DNA of 64,000 nucleotides. Source: Firmicutes bacterium UBA5559. GTDB lineage: Bacteria; Bacillota; Clostridia; Peptostreptococcales; Anaerovoracaceae. The notes beneath the pieces are model-generated. The model was not told the DNA's origin. It ran no database searches and was given only the letters and a program-made list of their open reading frames with translations. Shown here piece by piece: positions 8,239 through 17,816 of the stretch. Location of the stretch: positions 12,315-76,314 of the forward strand of contig DIMT01000027.1 of NCBI GenBank assembly GCA_002425705.1, written 5' to 3'. A program made the position numbers and the translations under genes. Position 1 is the stretch's first letter. Each line of letters opens with the position of its first letter.

Positions 8239-8772
8239 CTAAAGCAATTTCTCAATAAAAGGAGCAATCATTTCCGGTTTAAAGGTGGGGGCAAACCGGG
8301 CAACGACCTTGCCATCCCGATCCACTAGAAATTTGGTGAAGTTCCACTTGATGTTATTGCCGGCAACAGTCTGGGCCAGTTCCTTCAAAACTTTTTTAAA
8401 TGAGCTTGATTCTTCATCCTCTGCTTCATCCACCGGCTGATTCTTCAGGAAAGTGTACAGAGGAGATTCGTTCTTCCCATTGACTTCAATCTTGGAAAAT
8501 CTGGGGAAAGTGGTTCCATAGGTCAGAGAACAGAAACTGGATATTTCTTCATCCGTTCCAGGCGCCTGATTCAGAAATTGGTTACAGGGAAAATCAAGGA
8601 TTTCCAATCCCTGGTCCTTATATTTCTTATAGAGGGCTTCCAGGCCTTCATACTGGGGAGTGAATCCGCAACCAGTTGCGGTATTGACGATCAGCAGAAC
8701 CTTGCCCCGGTATCTATCCAAAGAAACTTCATTCTGCTCAATATCTTTTACTTTATAATCATAAATACTCAT
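8239..8772 (-). CDS. Glutathione peroxidase family thiol peroxidase
   Basis: 177 residues. The active-site motif VNTATGCGFTPQYEGL has Cys (not selenocysteine) as peroxidatic residue. LDFPCNQFLNQAPGT carries the Gln and a second Cys, and WNFTKFLVDRDG supplies the Trp and Asn of the catalytic tetrad. Bacterial enzymes of this type usually draw on thioredoxin rather than glutathione. It detoxifies hydrogen peroxide or organic peroxides in the cytosol. It is the first gene of an operon with ohrR and probably the busR-like gene, under an OhrR-box promoter. Confidence 0.92.
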   Translation of the reverse strand: MSIYDYKVKDIEQNEVSLDRYRGKVLLIVNTATGCGFTPQYEGLEALYKKYKDQGLEILDFPCNQFLNQAPGTDEEISSFCSLTYGTTFPRFSKIEVNGKNESPLYTFLKNQPVDEAEDEESSSFKKVLKELAQTVAGNNIKWNFTKFLVDRDGKVVARFAPTFKPEMIAPFIEKLL

Positions 8773-8813
8773 ATCCCACCATTCCTTTCAGACATAAAAA
8801 CAATTATATTTTG

Positions 8814-8851
8814 TACAATTGAATTTTATCAAATATAAATATTGCTGTCAA
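8814..8851 (-). promoter_or_regulatory. OhrR-box promoter of the peroxidase operon
   Basis: On the minus strand TTGACA (8851-8846) and TAAAAT (8828-8823) are 17 bases apart. The sequence TACAATTGAATTTTA on the plus strand (8814-8828) closely resembles the OhrR operator half-unit TACAATTnAATTGTA and covers the -10 box; a second, weaker ACAATT element lies at 8800-8805. Binding here would block RNA polymerase. Confidence 0.6.
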
Positions 8852-8865
8852 CAGCCATTTAAAAC

Positions 8866-10494
8866 CTAAAGAACTTGCTCAATCAAGGCACGCACACATT
8901 CCGGATGAAATTGGGTGCCGGAACATCGAAGCAGTTCTTCGAATGCTTCTTCCCTGGTCAGGGATTTTCGGTACGTTCGATAGCTGATCATGGCATCATA
9001 AGCATCTGCCACGCCGATGATGCAGGCCTTCAGCGGAATTTCATCCCCCGTCAGACCTTTGGGGTATCCCATACCATCCAGCCGCTCATGGTGAGCCAAT
9101 ACATATTCGGCCAGCTCCGAAAGGCTGTTCACCGTGCTGAGGATCCGATATCCAATTTCCGGATGTTTTTGTATTTCCAGCCGTTCCTCTGGTGCAAGAG
9201 AGCCTTCTTTGTTCAGAACCGTTTCCGGTATACCAATTTTGCCAATGTCATGCAGGAGGCCGACCATGCGAAGCTGTTTCACATCGTCCTCCGGCAGCTC
9301 CATAGCCCTGCCGATTTTCTCGCAAAGCTCCGAGACCCGGCGAGAGTGCTCTTCTTCCCGCTTGTTCTTTTCATGCAGAGTAGTTACGATCGCTTCGATG
9401 GTTTTCCCACGAACCCCGGGGCTTTCATAAGTTTTCCGGCTGTACATAGCATCTTCTGCCCTTTTGATCACCTCTGCCATGCTGTCTTCCGGCTGATACT
9501 TCGTTCCAGAACCAAAGGAAACGGATACGTCAAGAGCACCCAGTCGGATTTTTGAAATTTTTGATTTGAGATTGATGATCCACTCTTCGGCAGCTTCCGA
9601 ACCTTTGCCGGCCATTAGAACAGCAAACTCATTTCCTCCAATACGGAATACATTCTCATCAGGAGCCCATTGTTGGAATGCATCAGCCACACTCCGGATT
9701 ATTTCATCACCGGTCCCATAACCAAAGGAGTCATTTACTAATTTGATACCGTTGATATCTCCTACAATGTAGGTCAGGGGAAGATTCTCCGGATTATCTA
9801 TTTCTCTAAGTTTCTGATCAAAATAATGGCGATTGTACAAATCAGTCAGCATATCGTGATCTGCCATGTATTGAAGTTTCTGTTCAGCCTCCACCCTCTT
9901 GGTTGTATCGTTAATGATAACAGCCACTTGCGATTCCTTTGGGCGGAAAGCAATTACTTCATAAAATCGTTGGGTCCGGGGCTGAAAAGATTCATATCGA
10001 ATCGGCGTTCCATTGACGGCCGTATTCTGAAGTTTCATCTGGTTCTCCGGCTTCATTTCTGGAAACAGGAATCCCAACGTCCTTCCAATAGCGTTTTCCC
10101 GCTTATGTCCCGTCATGGTTTCGTGGCTGTCATTCACATCAATCAGGGTATATTCCGCAACCGATGTCCCGGGCTTCCCTTCATATAAGGCCATCCCCAG
10201 CTGCATCTGCTGAATCAGTGTACGGTACTTTATTTCGCTGCGAAGGATTTCACCCTCCCGCTCACGAAGTTTTTCATATTGTCTGGCAATCAGCAGATAC
10301 AGAATCACGCCTGTGACCAGAACATAAATCCATCCTTTGTAGGTATTAACGATTCGCAGGGCTTCCAGATCCGTTACAAAGGCAGAAACCATCCGGTCAG
10401 AAAAATAAATCCAAAAAAATCCCATGGCTAAATAAAGCAATGGGATTTTGATGATTTCTTTCGTGGTTATTCGTTTTTTCTGACCTTCTGACAT
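8866..10494 (-). CDS. Membrane PAS-GGDEF-HD-GYP protein (degenerate GGDEF)
   Basis: 542 residues: two membrane helices near residues 15-35 and 52-70, a PAS domain (about 90-205), a GGDEF domain (about 210-360) and an HD-GYP domain (about 365-540). The GGDEF signature is altered to IGGNEF and there is no RxxD inhibitory site, so cyclase activity is doubtful; GTP binding is still possible. The HD-GYP part is intact, with LLHDIGKIG and HHERLDGMGYP, so c-di-GMP hydrolysis is expected. It stands alone between the peroxidase operon and the DUF2703 gene. Confidence 0.88.
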   Translation of the reverse strand: MSEGQKKRITTKEIIKIPLLYLAMGFFWIYFSDRMVSAFVTDLEALRIVNTYKGWIYVLVTGVILYLLIARQYEKLREREGEILRSEIKYRTLIQQMQLGMALYEGKPGTSVAEYTLIDVNDSHETMTGHKRENAIGRTLGFLFPEMKPENQMKLQNTAVNGTPIRYESFQPRTQRFYEVIAFRPKESQVAVIINDTTKRVEAEQKLQYMADHDMLTDLYNRHYFDQKLREIDNPENLPLTYIVGDINGIKLVNDSFGYGTGDEIIRSVADAFQQWAPDENVFRIGGNEFAVLMAGKGSEAAEEWIINLKSKISKIRLGALDVSVSFGSGTKYQPEDSMAEVIKRAEDAMYSRKTYESPGVRGKTIEAIVTTLHEKNKREEEHSRRVSELCEKIGRAMELPEDDVKQLRMVGLLHDIGKIGIPETVLNKEGSLAPEERLEIQKHPEIGYRILSTVNSLSELAEYVLAHHERLDGMGYPKGLTGDEIPLKACIIGVADAYDAMISYRTYRKSLTREEAFEELLRCSGTQFHPECVRALIEQVL

Positions 10495-10525
10495 GGTAGC
10501 ACCTCACAGGAAATAGCATTCAACT

Positions 10526-11056
10526 TCAGTCGGCTGTTCCGGCAAAAAATGTTCTAATATTTTCCGGCACGGTGTATTCCTTCACCGGTTTTGCCAAACT
10601 TTCCGGGGCATATACCCCTTTTAGAAGGGCATCTACCAGGAAGCCCACCGGTGGAACCTCATACTGGTTGCCTTCGTACTCCCAGACTCTGCAGTTCACA
10701 TCATCCCCACAGATTTCTCCGCAGGAGGTACAATTGTTTTCCTGCACAGAAGCAGCAATATCTCTGCCGTTTACCCGAATGGTCGGAGAAGAGACAAAAT
10801 GGTATTCTTCCGCCATCTGAACGGATTCTATCTTAATTTTTCTCAAAACCGGTTTCAAGCCAGCGGCAGAAAAAAGTTCGGCTACCTTCTGAATAGCATC
10901 CGAGAGTACTTCATCCGTCCCGCAGCAACGGTCACAGGTTTCCAGATCCAGATACAAGAAATCAATTAGAATATCTTTCTTCTGTTCATCCCCGCAGCAT
11001 CCCTCATGCTGTCCACAACAGCTGCCGCCGGATCCACATCCGCAATTTTCACTCAT
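10526..11056 (-). CDS. DUF2703 cysteine-rich protein
   Basis: 176 residues. A Cys-rich N-terminal tail (CGCGSGGSCCGQHEGCCG) is followed by a thioredoxin-like DUF2703 region starting FLYLDLETCDRCCGTDEVL, with more Cys in NNCTSCGEICGDDVNC. The tail looks suited to binding a soft metal such as copper. It lies between the signalling protein and the copper operon and has the same orientation as both. The role in metal handling is inferred only from Cys content and location; the biochemical function of DUF2703 is not known to me. Confidence 0.75.
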   Translation of the reverse strand: MSENCGCGSGGSCCGQHEGCCGDEQKKDILIDFLYLDLETCDRCCGTDEVLSDAIQKVAELFSAAGLKPVLRKIKIESVQMAEEYHFVSSPTIRVNGRDIAASVQENNCTSCGEICGDDVNCRVWEYEGNQYEVPPVGFLVDALLKGVYAPESLAKPVKEYTVPENIRTFFAGTAD

Positions 11057-11108
11057 CCCTTACCCTCCCGCTTTTTTGTATTATTATACAGGAATATGTC
11101 CTTATTGT

Positions 11109-11318
11109 CTAGACAACGTCATAGCCCTGATCTTCAATAGCCGCGACGATTTCTTCCATGGGTGTTCCCCCATCCTGCCAGGTAAAGGCTACGGTTTTTG
11201 CTTCCAGGCTGACTTTAACCTCATTGACACCCGGCAGGGCATCCAAAGTCTCTGTTATTGCTTTTACGCAGTGCTCACAGGACATGCCGTCAACTTTCAT
11301 GACAATTCTTTCCATCAT
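11109..11318 (-). CDS. copZ: Copper chaperone CopZ (heavy-metal-associated domain)
   Basis: 69 residues, a single HMA domain with the metal-binding motif GMSCEHC near residue 11. Such proteins carry Cu(I) in the cytoplasm and hand it to CopA. The start overlaps the copA stop by four bases, so it is the last gene of the csoR-copA-copZ operon. Confidence 0.92.
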   Translation of the reverse strand: MMERIVMKVDGMSCEHCVKAITETLDALPGVNEVKVSLEAKTVAFTWQDGGTPMEEIVAAIEDQGYDVV

Positions 11319-13579
11319 TTTTCTCCTTTACTCATCTCTGGTCGGAACCGCTTCAGCCGAAGGGCATTGGTCAGTACCGAAACAGAGCTTAGTGACATAG
11401 CTGCTGCTGCAAAAATCGGGTTCAGAAGCGGGCCTCCGAACACATGAAGAAGTCCGGCAGCAATGGGAATCCCGATGACGTTGTAGCCAAAGGCCCAGAA
11501 TAGGTTCTGGCGGATATTTGTCATGGTGCTTCTGCTCAGTTGTATGGCCGTTGCTACTCCGGTCAGTTCACTTCTCATCAGGACGATATCAGCTGATTCC
11601 ATGGCCACGTCTGTACCGGAACCGATGGCGATTCCCACATCCGCTTTGGCCAGGGCCGGTGCGTCGTTGATACCGTCCCCCACCATGGCGACCCTTTTCC
11701 CTTCTGAAAGAAGTTGTCCCACGACTTCTGCTTTATCCCCCGGCAGAACCTCGGCTTCAATTCGGCTGATGCCGAGCTGACGGCCAATGGCCTCTGCCGT
11801 CCTCCGGTTGTCCCCCGTGAGCATGACGACCTCCAGTCCCATATCCCGAAGCCGATCAACGGCTTCCTGACTGGATGCCTTAATGGTGTCCGCTACCGCG
11901 ATGATTCCCGCTGGCTTGCCATCCACAGCCATCACCATCGGTGTTTTGCCTTCCCCGGAGAGTTGATCATATTGCAGCACCAGACCTTCCATGGAAACAC
12001 GGTTCTGCTCCATCATCCTGGGATTTCCCAGCAGAACTTGATGCCCATCCATCTGCCCCCGGATCCCCATGCCCGGCTCTGCCATGAACTCCGTGACCGC
12101 CAACAGGGATATGTTCCTTGCTTTCGCTTCATTTATGATCGCTTCAGCCAAGGGGTGCTCCGAACCGGATTCGGCACTGGCAGCCCAGCCTAGAATCTGA
12201 TTTTCTTCGTACCCCGGGATACTGATAATATCGGTAACCACCGGTTTTCCTTCTGTAATGGTTCCCGTTTTATCCAGCACCACCGTATCGATCTTATGGG
12301 CCGTTTCCAGGGCTTCCCCGCTCTTCACTAAAATACCCAGATCGGCGCCCCGTCCCGTCCCCACCATAATCGCTGTGGGGGTTGCCAGTCCAAGAGCACA
12401 GGGGCAGGCTATGACGAGAACAGCAATGAAGATCTTCATGGAAAAAACAAAGGATTCTCCTGCGACAAACCACAGCACTGCGGCAATCAGACCAATCAGG
12501 AAAACAATCGGGACAAAATACCCGGAAATGACGTCGGCCAGCCGAGCAATGGGGGCTTTGGAACCCTGGGCTTCTTCCACAAGGCGAATGATCTGGGCCA
12601 GAGCTGTTTCATCTCCTACCTTGGAAGCCCGAAATACAAAGGTCCCATTTTTATTCATGCTGGCAGCGTACACCGGACTTCCAGGGCCTTTTTCCACCGG
12701 TATGCTTTCCCCGGTAAGCATGGACTCGTCCACCGAGCTGGAACCCTCTTCTACGATACCGTCCACCGGCAGTTTTTCTCCCGGCTTGACCCGGATCAAG
12801 TGACCGATTTCTACCTCTTCTACCGGTATGACATATTCCTCCCTGTCCCGGATCACTGTTGCGGTTTTAGGGGCCAGCCCCATCAGCTTTTTAATAGCCT
12901 CCGAAGTCCTTCCCTTGGACACCGCTTCCAGGGATTTCCCCAATAGAATCAGGGTGAGGATTACTCCGGCCGTTTCCAGATAAAGGTCATGGGCTGCCAT
13001 CTTATCGCCAATAGCGATCTGATAGATGGAGTAGAGGCTGTATATAATTGCAGCAGAGGTCCCCATGGCAATCAGGGAGTCCATGTTGGGGCTTCTCATC
13101 CAAATAGCCCGAAATCCCACGATATAGAACCGGTATCCGGCTATGACGATGGGGATGGTCAGGCCCAGAAGAACCAGGGCGTAAGTCAGGGGCTGGTGCA
13201 TGGGATCCATCCAGCCTGGGATTGGTAATTGTATGCCCGGAATCATAGGGCCCATAGCAAAATATAAAAGAGGTACAGCAAAAATAGCCGATATTCGGAA
13301 TCGATTCCACAGGTCGGCTGCCGCTTTTTCCTTCTTCGCTTTGTCCTCATCGGTGATGGTACTTTTACGGATTACCTCTGCCCCATAGCCGGTTTTTATG
13401 ATTTTATCGATGACATCCTGAGGGCTGACCTTGGAGGGATCATATTCCAGTGCCGCTTTCTCCGTTGCCAGATTAACGGAAACATGTTCCAGACCATCGG
13501 TTTTCGATAGTACCTTTTCTATCCGGGCCGAGCAGGCTGCACAGGTCATGCCATTGATTTTCAAATTTAATTTTTCCAC
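11315..13579 (-). CDS. copA: Copper-exporting P1B-type ATPase CopA
   Basis: 754 residues. One N-terminal HMA domain (GMTCAACSARIEKVL) is followed by eight membrane helices. The copper-site motif is CPC (VIACPCALGLATPTA), the phosphorylation site DKTGTITEGKP, the nucleotide His-Pro pair SEHPLAEAI, and the hinge GDGINDAPAL. TM7-8 carry YNVIGIP and MSLSSVSVLTNALRL, the Cu(I) signature residues. It pumps Cu(I) out of the cell. The start is GTG at 13579 behind GGAGGG. It sits between csoR and copZ. Confidence 0.95.
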   Translation of the reverse strand: MEKLNLKINGMTCAACSARIEKVLSKTDGLEHVSVNLATEKAALEYDPSKVSPQDVIDKIIKTGYGAEVIRKSTITDEDKAKKEKAAADLWNRFRISAIFAVPLLYFAMGPMIPGIQLPIPGWMDPMHQPLTYALVLLGLTIPIVIAGYRFYIVGFRAIWMRSPNMDSLIAMGTSAAIIYSLYSIYQIAIGDKMAAHDLYLETAGVILTLILLGKSLEAVSKGRTSEAIKKLMGLAPKTATVIRDREEYVIPVEEVEIGHLIRVKPGEKLPVDGIVEEGSSSVDESMLTGESIPVEKGPGSPVYAASMNKNGTFVFRASKVGDETALAQIIRLVEEAQGSKAPIARLADVISGYFVPIVFLIGLIAAVLWFVAGESFVFSMKIFIAVLVIACPCALGLATPTAIMVGTGRGADLGILVKSGEALETAHKIDTVVLDKTGTITEGKPVVTDIISIPGYEENQILGWAASAESGSEHPLAEAIINEAKARNISLLAVTEFMAEPGMGIRGQMDGHQVLLGNPRMMEQNRVSMEGLVLQYDQLSGEGKTPMVMAVDGKPAGIIAVADTIKASSQEAVDRLRDMGLEVVMLTGDNRRTAEAIGRQLGISRIEAEVLPGDKAEVVGQLLSEGKRVAMVGDGINDAPALAKADVGIAIGSGTDVAMESADIVLMRSELTGVATAIQLSRSTMTNIRQNLFWAFGYNVIGIPIAAGLLHVFGGPLLNPIFAAAAMSLSSVSVLTNALRLKRFRPEMSKGEK

Positions 13580-13592
13580 AGTCTCCCTCCTT

Positions 13593-13868
13593 TCATTTTA
13601 TCATCCTGCCGATGGTTCCCATTAATTCATCAATGATTTCTTCTCTTCCAGCCTGAATATCCCGGACCACGCATCCACGTATATGGCTTTCCAGAATCAT
13701 TTTTCCCACCGAATCCAAGGCAGCCTGAACAGCCGAAATCTGGTTCAGGATCTCATCGCAATAGGCATCCTTTTCCACCATGTTCCGGATACCACGAATC
13801 TGTCCTTCCGCCCGATTAAGCCGGGAAACCAGTTTGTTTTTATATTCTTCCTCTCGAATCGTTTCCAT
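13593..13868 (-). CDS. csoR: CsoR-type copper-sensing repressor
   Basis: 91 residues from ATG 13868 (AGGAGG upstream). All-helical CsoR/RcnR family: LVSRLNRAEGQIRGIRNMVE, then the metal ligands Cys in DAYCDEILNQI and the His-x3-Cys of ESHIRGCVV, matching the Cys-His-Cys set that binds Cu(I). It represses the copper operon in the absence of copper. It is first in the csoR-copA-copZ unit, with its operator 26 bases upstream. Confidence 0.9.
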   Translation of the reverse strand: METIREEEYKNKLVSRLNRAEGQIRGIRNMVEKDAYCDEILNQISAVQAALDSVGKMILESHIRGCVVRDIQAGREEIIDELMGTIGRMIK

Positions 13869-13893
13869 AATATTTTCGTCCTCCTGACAGTTA

Positions 13894-13914
13894 ATATACC
13901 CCCTACCCGTATAT
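13894..13914. promoter_or_regulatory. CsoR operator candidate
   Basis: ATATACCCCCTACCCGTATAT is a G/C-tract pseudo-palindrome of the CsoR type (TATAC-CCC...GGG-GTATA pattern), placed just before the csoR ribosome site where it would overlap the promoter. Confidence 0.65.
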
Positions 13915-13941
13915 TGAAACCCAAAAAAATCAGAGCCCTTT

Positions 13942-15321
13942 TTACAGGCTCTGCTTTTGCTCGACAGGTATTCGTATGGTGAACCGGCTTCCTTCTCCAA
14001 TTCGGGACTCTGCCAGGATGGATCCGCCGATCTGCTTCAGATTTTGTGCTGCCACATAAAGGCCGATACCCTCTCCTTCCAATTCATCACCGCTTCTTTC
14101 CCGATAATAGGCGTCAAAAATCCGTTCCAGGTTTTCCTCCAGAATGCCGCGGCCCGTATCGGAAACCACAATCTCAAGCAGGCTGCCCTCCGAAGAATCA
14201 ACAATCTTATAATCAATGGTCACCATTCCACCAGGATCCGTATATTTATACCCGTTGGTAATCAGGTTATAAATGCTCTGACTCAGTTTATAGCGGTCTG
14301 ACACGACCCATATTTTAGGTTCCTGTTTCCAGGTTAAACGGATTCCTTTCAAATCAAACTGAGCCTTCAGTCCTTCGGTCACCTGGCGGATCAGTCCGGA
14401 AATTTCCAGATTCTCCATTCGGATCTTTTCCAGCTCCCCCTCTGCATCGATCATGTTGCTCATGTTTCGGATGATTTCATTAAGGTTCTCAATCTGAACC
14501 TGACATTTCCGTAGTTCTTCGTCGTTGACATCGATGACCCCATCCCGGAATCCTTCCAAATGGGTGCTCAGGATGGTCAGGGGGGTTCGGGTCTGATGAA
14601 CCATCTCATCAATCAGTTTCTTCCGGCTGGTCTTTTTTAGTTTCAGATTCCGGTGGAGAGTCTCCAGGCTTTCCTGCACAACCCGGATTTCCCGAACCCT
14701 GGAACGGGACATATCCGTGTTTTTGCCCAGGTCCATATCGATGGCCATGTCCGCTGTGGACATGATATCCCGGCTCATCCGCCGGCTGATCCAATAGCCA
14801 AGAAGGAGGGCAAAGGGAATCAAAACCCCTAGAGTGATTCCACTGTTCACCACAAGGGAGCTCTGGAAGCTCTTGATTTCCAGGGAATCCGCCAGAGTAC
14901 CCTGCCTTATGATGTTCAGTTCTCCCAGAACTTTTCCACCTTTGATAACCGGAGCATTATCAATCTCCGTCAGGTTATCGGTCTGACCCAGATTTCTCAT
15001 CATATGTCCGCCCATCATCCCCCGCTGGTTGCGGTAAACATCTGCAAGGACAACCCCTTCACTGTCTATCAACTGAATCCCCACGATCGGACCGGACAAA
15101 TGAGCCTGGAGCAATATGACCAGCTGACGAGCATTGTAGTCCGGTGTCGTCAAAGTCTCTTCCGCCACCTGAAGGATCTGCCGTGCATGTTCCTGATAGT
15201 TTTCGTTGTAATAACGGACAAAATACCGGTTCATCAGGGCACTGAGAACAAAAGAATTCAAAAGAACCGAAAGGACCACGGTCATGATCAGGACGATCAT
15301 CCATTGTTTTTTAATGGTCAT
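13942..15321 (-). CDS. Two-component sensor histidine kinase
   Basis: About 459 residues. The start at ATG 15321 overlaps the end of the response regulator gene and follows GGAGGG. There is a membrane helix at residues about 8-30, an extracellular domain to about 155, a second helix (about 158-180), a HAMP-like linker, and a dimerisation helix with the phospho-acceptor in DEMVHQTRTPLTIL. The ATPase part has the N box (YNLITNGYKYT), DTGRGI and GEGIGLYVA. The stimulus is unknown; the external loop includes a Met- and His-bearing stretch (RGMMGGHMMRN). Given the copper operon next door, a metal signal is possible but not shown. Confidence 0.9.
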   Translation of the reverse strand: MTIKKQWMIVLIMTVVLSVLLNSFVLSALMNRYFVRYYNENYQEHARQILQVAEETLTTPDYNARQLVILLQAHLSGPIVGIQLIDSEGVVLADVYRNQRGMMGGHMMRNLGQTDNLTEIDNAPVIKGGKVLGELNIIRQGTLADSLEIKSFQSSLVVNSGITLGVLIPFALLLGYWISRRMSRDIMSTADMAIDMDLGKNTDMSRSRVREIRVVQESLETLHRNLKLKKTSRKKLIDEMVHQTRTPLTILSTHLEGFRDGVIDVNDEELRKCQVQIENLNEIIRNMSNMIDAEGELEKIRMENLEISGLIRQVTEGLKAQFDLKGIRLTWKQEPKIWVVSDRYKLSQSIYNLITNGYKYTDPGGMVTIDYKIVDSSEGSLLEIVVSDTGRGILEENLERIFDAYYRERSGDELEGEGIGLYVAAQNLKQIGGSILAESRIGEGSRFTIRIPVEQKQSL

Positions 15322-16000
15322 CACAGTTCCCTCCAAATACATATCCCGCGCCATAGCGGGTTTTCAAATATTCCGGATTTTTAGGATCCTCCTCGATTTT
15401 TTGCCGAATCCGCTTAATATAGCTGTCGATGTTCCGATCATACCCTTCATAATCCGGCCCATATGCCATCTCGATCAGCTGTTCCCGGGTCAGTACCTGA
15501 CCCCGGTTCCGGAACAGGGCTTCCAGAAGCCCATATTCTCCAGAGGTCAAAGGAATCTCGGTTTGATCATGGTATAGAGTTCTGCTGCTGGTATGAAGGG
15601 AGAGTTTCCCACATTGATAAATCAATTCTTCCCCTTCCCCATAAATCCGCTTCAGCAGGCGCTTTGTACGTAGAATCAGTTCCTTGGGGCTGAAGGGCTT
15701 CAGTACATAATCATCGGCTCCGATGCGAAATCCCTTCACCCGGTCTACTTCTTCCTGACGAGCGGTCAGCATAATCACCGGCACCTCTGAAATCCTCCGG
15801 ATTTCCTTGAGCACCTCAAACCCGTCGATTCCGGGCATCATCACATCCAGGATTACCAAGTGCACCTGCTTACGGTTAAAAAGATCCAGTGCCTGAAAGC
15901 CGTCTTCAGCTTCCAGGCACTCAAAACCTTCTTTCAGAATATATTTGGATACGATCTCCCGAATCTCCTTCTGGTCTTCTACCAGCATGATCCTATACAA
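15311..16000 (-). CDS. OmpR/PhoB-family response regulator
   Basis: 229 residues. The receiver domain has the acidic pair in VEDQKE, the phosphorylated Asp in VILDVMMPGIDG, and Lys in VLKPFSPKEL. The C-terminal winged helix ends YDRNIDSYIKRIRQKIEEDP and RYGAGYVFGG. The start appears to be TTG at 16000, seven bases after AGGAGG; an ATG four codons later is less well placed. It is followed by, and overlaps, the histidine kinase gene. Confidence 0.92.
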   Translation of the reverse strand: MYRIMLVEDQKEIREIVSKYILKEGFECLEAEDGFQALDLFNRKQVHLVILDVMMPGIDGFEVLKEIRRISEVPVIMLTARQEEVDRVKGFRIGADDYVLKPFSPKELILRTKRLLKRIYGEGEELIYQCGKLSLHTSSRTLYHDQTEIPLTSGEYGLLEALFRNRGQVLTREQLIEMAYGPDYEGYDRNIDSYIKRIRQKIEEDPKNPEYLKTRYGAGYVFGGNCDDH

Positions 16001-16017
16001 AGTGTATCCTCCTTTTC

Positions 16018-16281
16018 TTACTTTTGACGGATGATCTGCTTTCTGCGCAAGTATTCCTCTTCGTCGATTTCTCCTTTGATATAGCGCATATTCAGACTTT
16101 CCATCACCTCATCCGACATTCTGTCATGGTGATTTGGCCTTCTTTTCATCACATACACGGTGATCAGGACGGCTATGGCAATCAGAACCAGGCTCAGTAA
16201 AAACCCGCCGTGGAAACCGAAAATACCTCCCGGCCCACTGCACCAATCAGCAACACCATTATATCCTCTTCCGAACATCAT
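16018..16281 (-). CDS. Small membrane protein with C-terminal SHOCT domain
   Basis: 87 residues: a Gly-rich N-terminus, one membrane helix (FLLSLVLIAIAVLITVYVM, about residues 28-46) and a SHOCT motif (MRYIKGEIDEEEYLRRKQII). SHOCT proteins are often paired with membrane or regulatory proteins, and small ones frequently accompany copper/two-component clusters. It is the first gene of the unit with the response regulator and kinase; specific function unknown. Confidence 0.8.
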   Translation of the reverse strand: MMFGRGYNGVADWCSGPGGIFGFHGGFLLSLVLIAIAVLITVYVMKRRPNHHDRMSDEVMESLNMRYIKGEIDEEEYLRRKQIIRQK

Positions 16282-16428
16282 TTCAATTACCCCCTTCAGA
16301 CAATAGTTTTCAATTTCCTTACAACAGAAGAATACCAGTCAATTGTGACTGAATTATGGCAATTTCATTTTTGTTGTTGTATAATATAAAAAGTTGTTAT
16401 TGAAACCGGTTTTATTATATGGTGAAAA

Positions 16429-17715
16429 ATGAAAAAAGAGCTCTTAGTCAATCTAAATAATCTTCTGCTGTCACTTTCCGAAGTAGTGGACTATATCAAT
16501 CCCTCTGTGGATCAGCATCAATATCGCACCGCTTACATAGCCCTGGAAATGGCAAAAGCATGCAGGGCGGATATGGACATACAAGAAAAAATATTTTCTG
16601 CAGCCTTGCTCCACGATATTGGAGCCATCACGGTGGAAGAGAAGATCGATCTTCACGGCTTTGAATCGGTGGACCCTCAGGTTCATGCCATGAAAGGGGC
16701 TGTCCTCCTGGAGCAGGTGCCCTGGCTGAGCCCCTTGTCCGAAATCGTCGCTTACCATCACCGGGAATGGAAAGATTGGGACCGACCGATTCAGGATCCG
16801 ATTGTATTCGGATCTCAGGTAATCCTATTGGCTGATTGCGTTGAAAGAATGGTAGACCGAAGCAAGTATATCCTCCACCAAAGCCCCCACATCATTCAGG
16901 AGATCCGCAAACTATCCGGTACAGTGGTGCACCCGGAAATCCTACGCTGCTTCCTTTCTATTGCTGAGAGGGAGGAATTCTGGTTGGATCTGGTGTCTTC
17001 CCGCCTTTACTCTCTTCTCCTGAGCAATGGGCCCTTCAGCAACATACAGATCGGCCTGGATGATGTTGCCCTGATATCCGTGCTATACAAAGACCTGATC
17101 GACTTCAAGTCCAGATTTACCGCCGCTCACACCAGCGGTGTGTCTGAATGCGCCGTTCTGATGGCGGATTATTTTGGTATGGCTGAAATTGACCTGAAGT
17201 CCATGCGTATCGCCGGAAATTTTCATGATGTGGGCAAGTTGGTCATTCCCAATTCTATTTTAGAAAAACCTGGTCGGTTGACGAAAGAAGAATATGACAT
17301 TATTCGTTGTCATACCTACTACACGTATTATACCCTGACCTCCATCGGCGGCCTCCAGCGAATCGCCGAATGGGCTGCCTACCATCACGAAAAACTGGAT
17401 GGCAGCGGCTACCCCTTTCACCTGGGTCGACACGAAATAGGGACTGGTTCCCGCATCATGGCGGTGGCCGATATCTTTACCGCTATCTCAGAGGATCGGC
17501 CATACCGGCAAGGGATGGATAAAAACGGTATCTATCAGGTTTTCCGGACCATGGTTGCGGAGGAAGCTCTGGACAAGCGGATCGTCGACCTTCTCTTCGA
17601 CAACTACGAATCCATCAACGACCATGTTAAGGAAAAACAGGCCATTGCCCTGACATTTTATCAGAACAAATTCCAAACCTTTCATCATCGGCTGAAAAAT
17701 TATCCCGGCATATGA
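16429..17715 (+). CDS. Protein with two HD domains, the second HD-GYP
   Basis: 428 residues, cytosolic. The N-terminal half holds one HD domain (LLHDIGAITVEEKIDL, then VAYHHREW). The C-terminal half holds an HD-GYP domain (NFHDVGKLVIP, YHHEKLDGSGYPF, then VADIFTAISEDRPYR). The second is probably a c-di-GMP phosphodiesterase. The first HD has its His-Asp pair but lacks a GYP motif. A TATAAT lies at 16380-16385, although no clear -35 is visible. It is divergent from the SHOCT gene and alone in its unit apart from the acetyltransferase downstream. Confidence 0.85.
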   Translation: MKKELLVNLNNLLLSLSEVVDYINPSVDQHQYRTAYIALEMAKACRADMDIQEKIFSAALLHDIGAITVEEKIDLHGFESVDPQVHAMKGAVLLEQVPWLSPLSEIVAYHHREWKDWDRPIQDPIVFGSQVILLADCVERMVDRSKYILHQSPHIIQEIRKLSGTVVHPEILRCFLSIAEREEFWLDLVSSRLYSLLLSNGPFSNIQIGLDDVALISVLYKDLIDFKSRFTAAHTSGVSECAVLMADYFGMAEIDLKSMRIAGNFHDVGKLVIPNSILEKPGRLTKEEYDIIRCHTYYTYYTLTSIGGLQRIAEWAAYHHEKLDGSGYPFHLGRHEIGTGSRIMAVADIFTAISEDRPYRQGMDKNGIYQVFRTMVAEEALDKRIVDLLFDNYESINDHVKEKQAIALTFYQNKFQTFHHRLKNYPGI

Positions 17716-17816
17716 AAATATGGCAGGAATATGACCGGCAGTATATAATGAAATAAATATTATAAAGAAAGGAAAAGCATGAGTTTCTATCGTTGAATCA
17801 CTCATGCAGAGGAACC

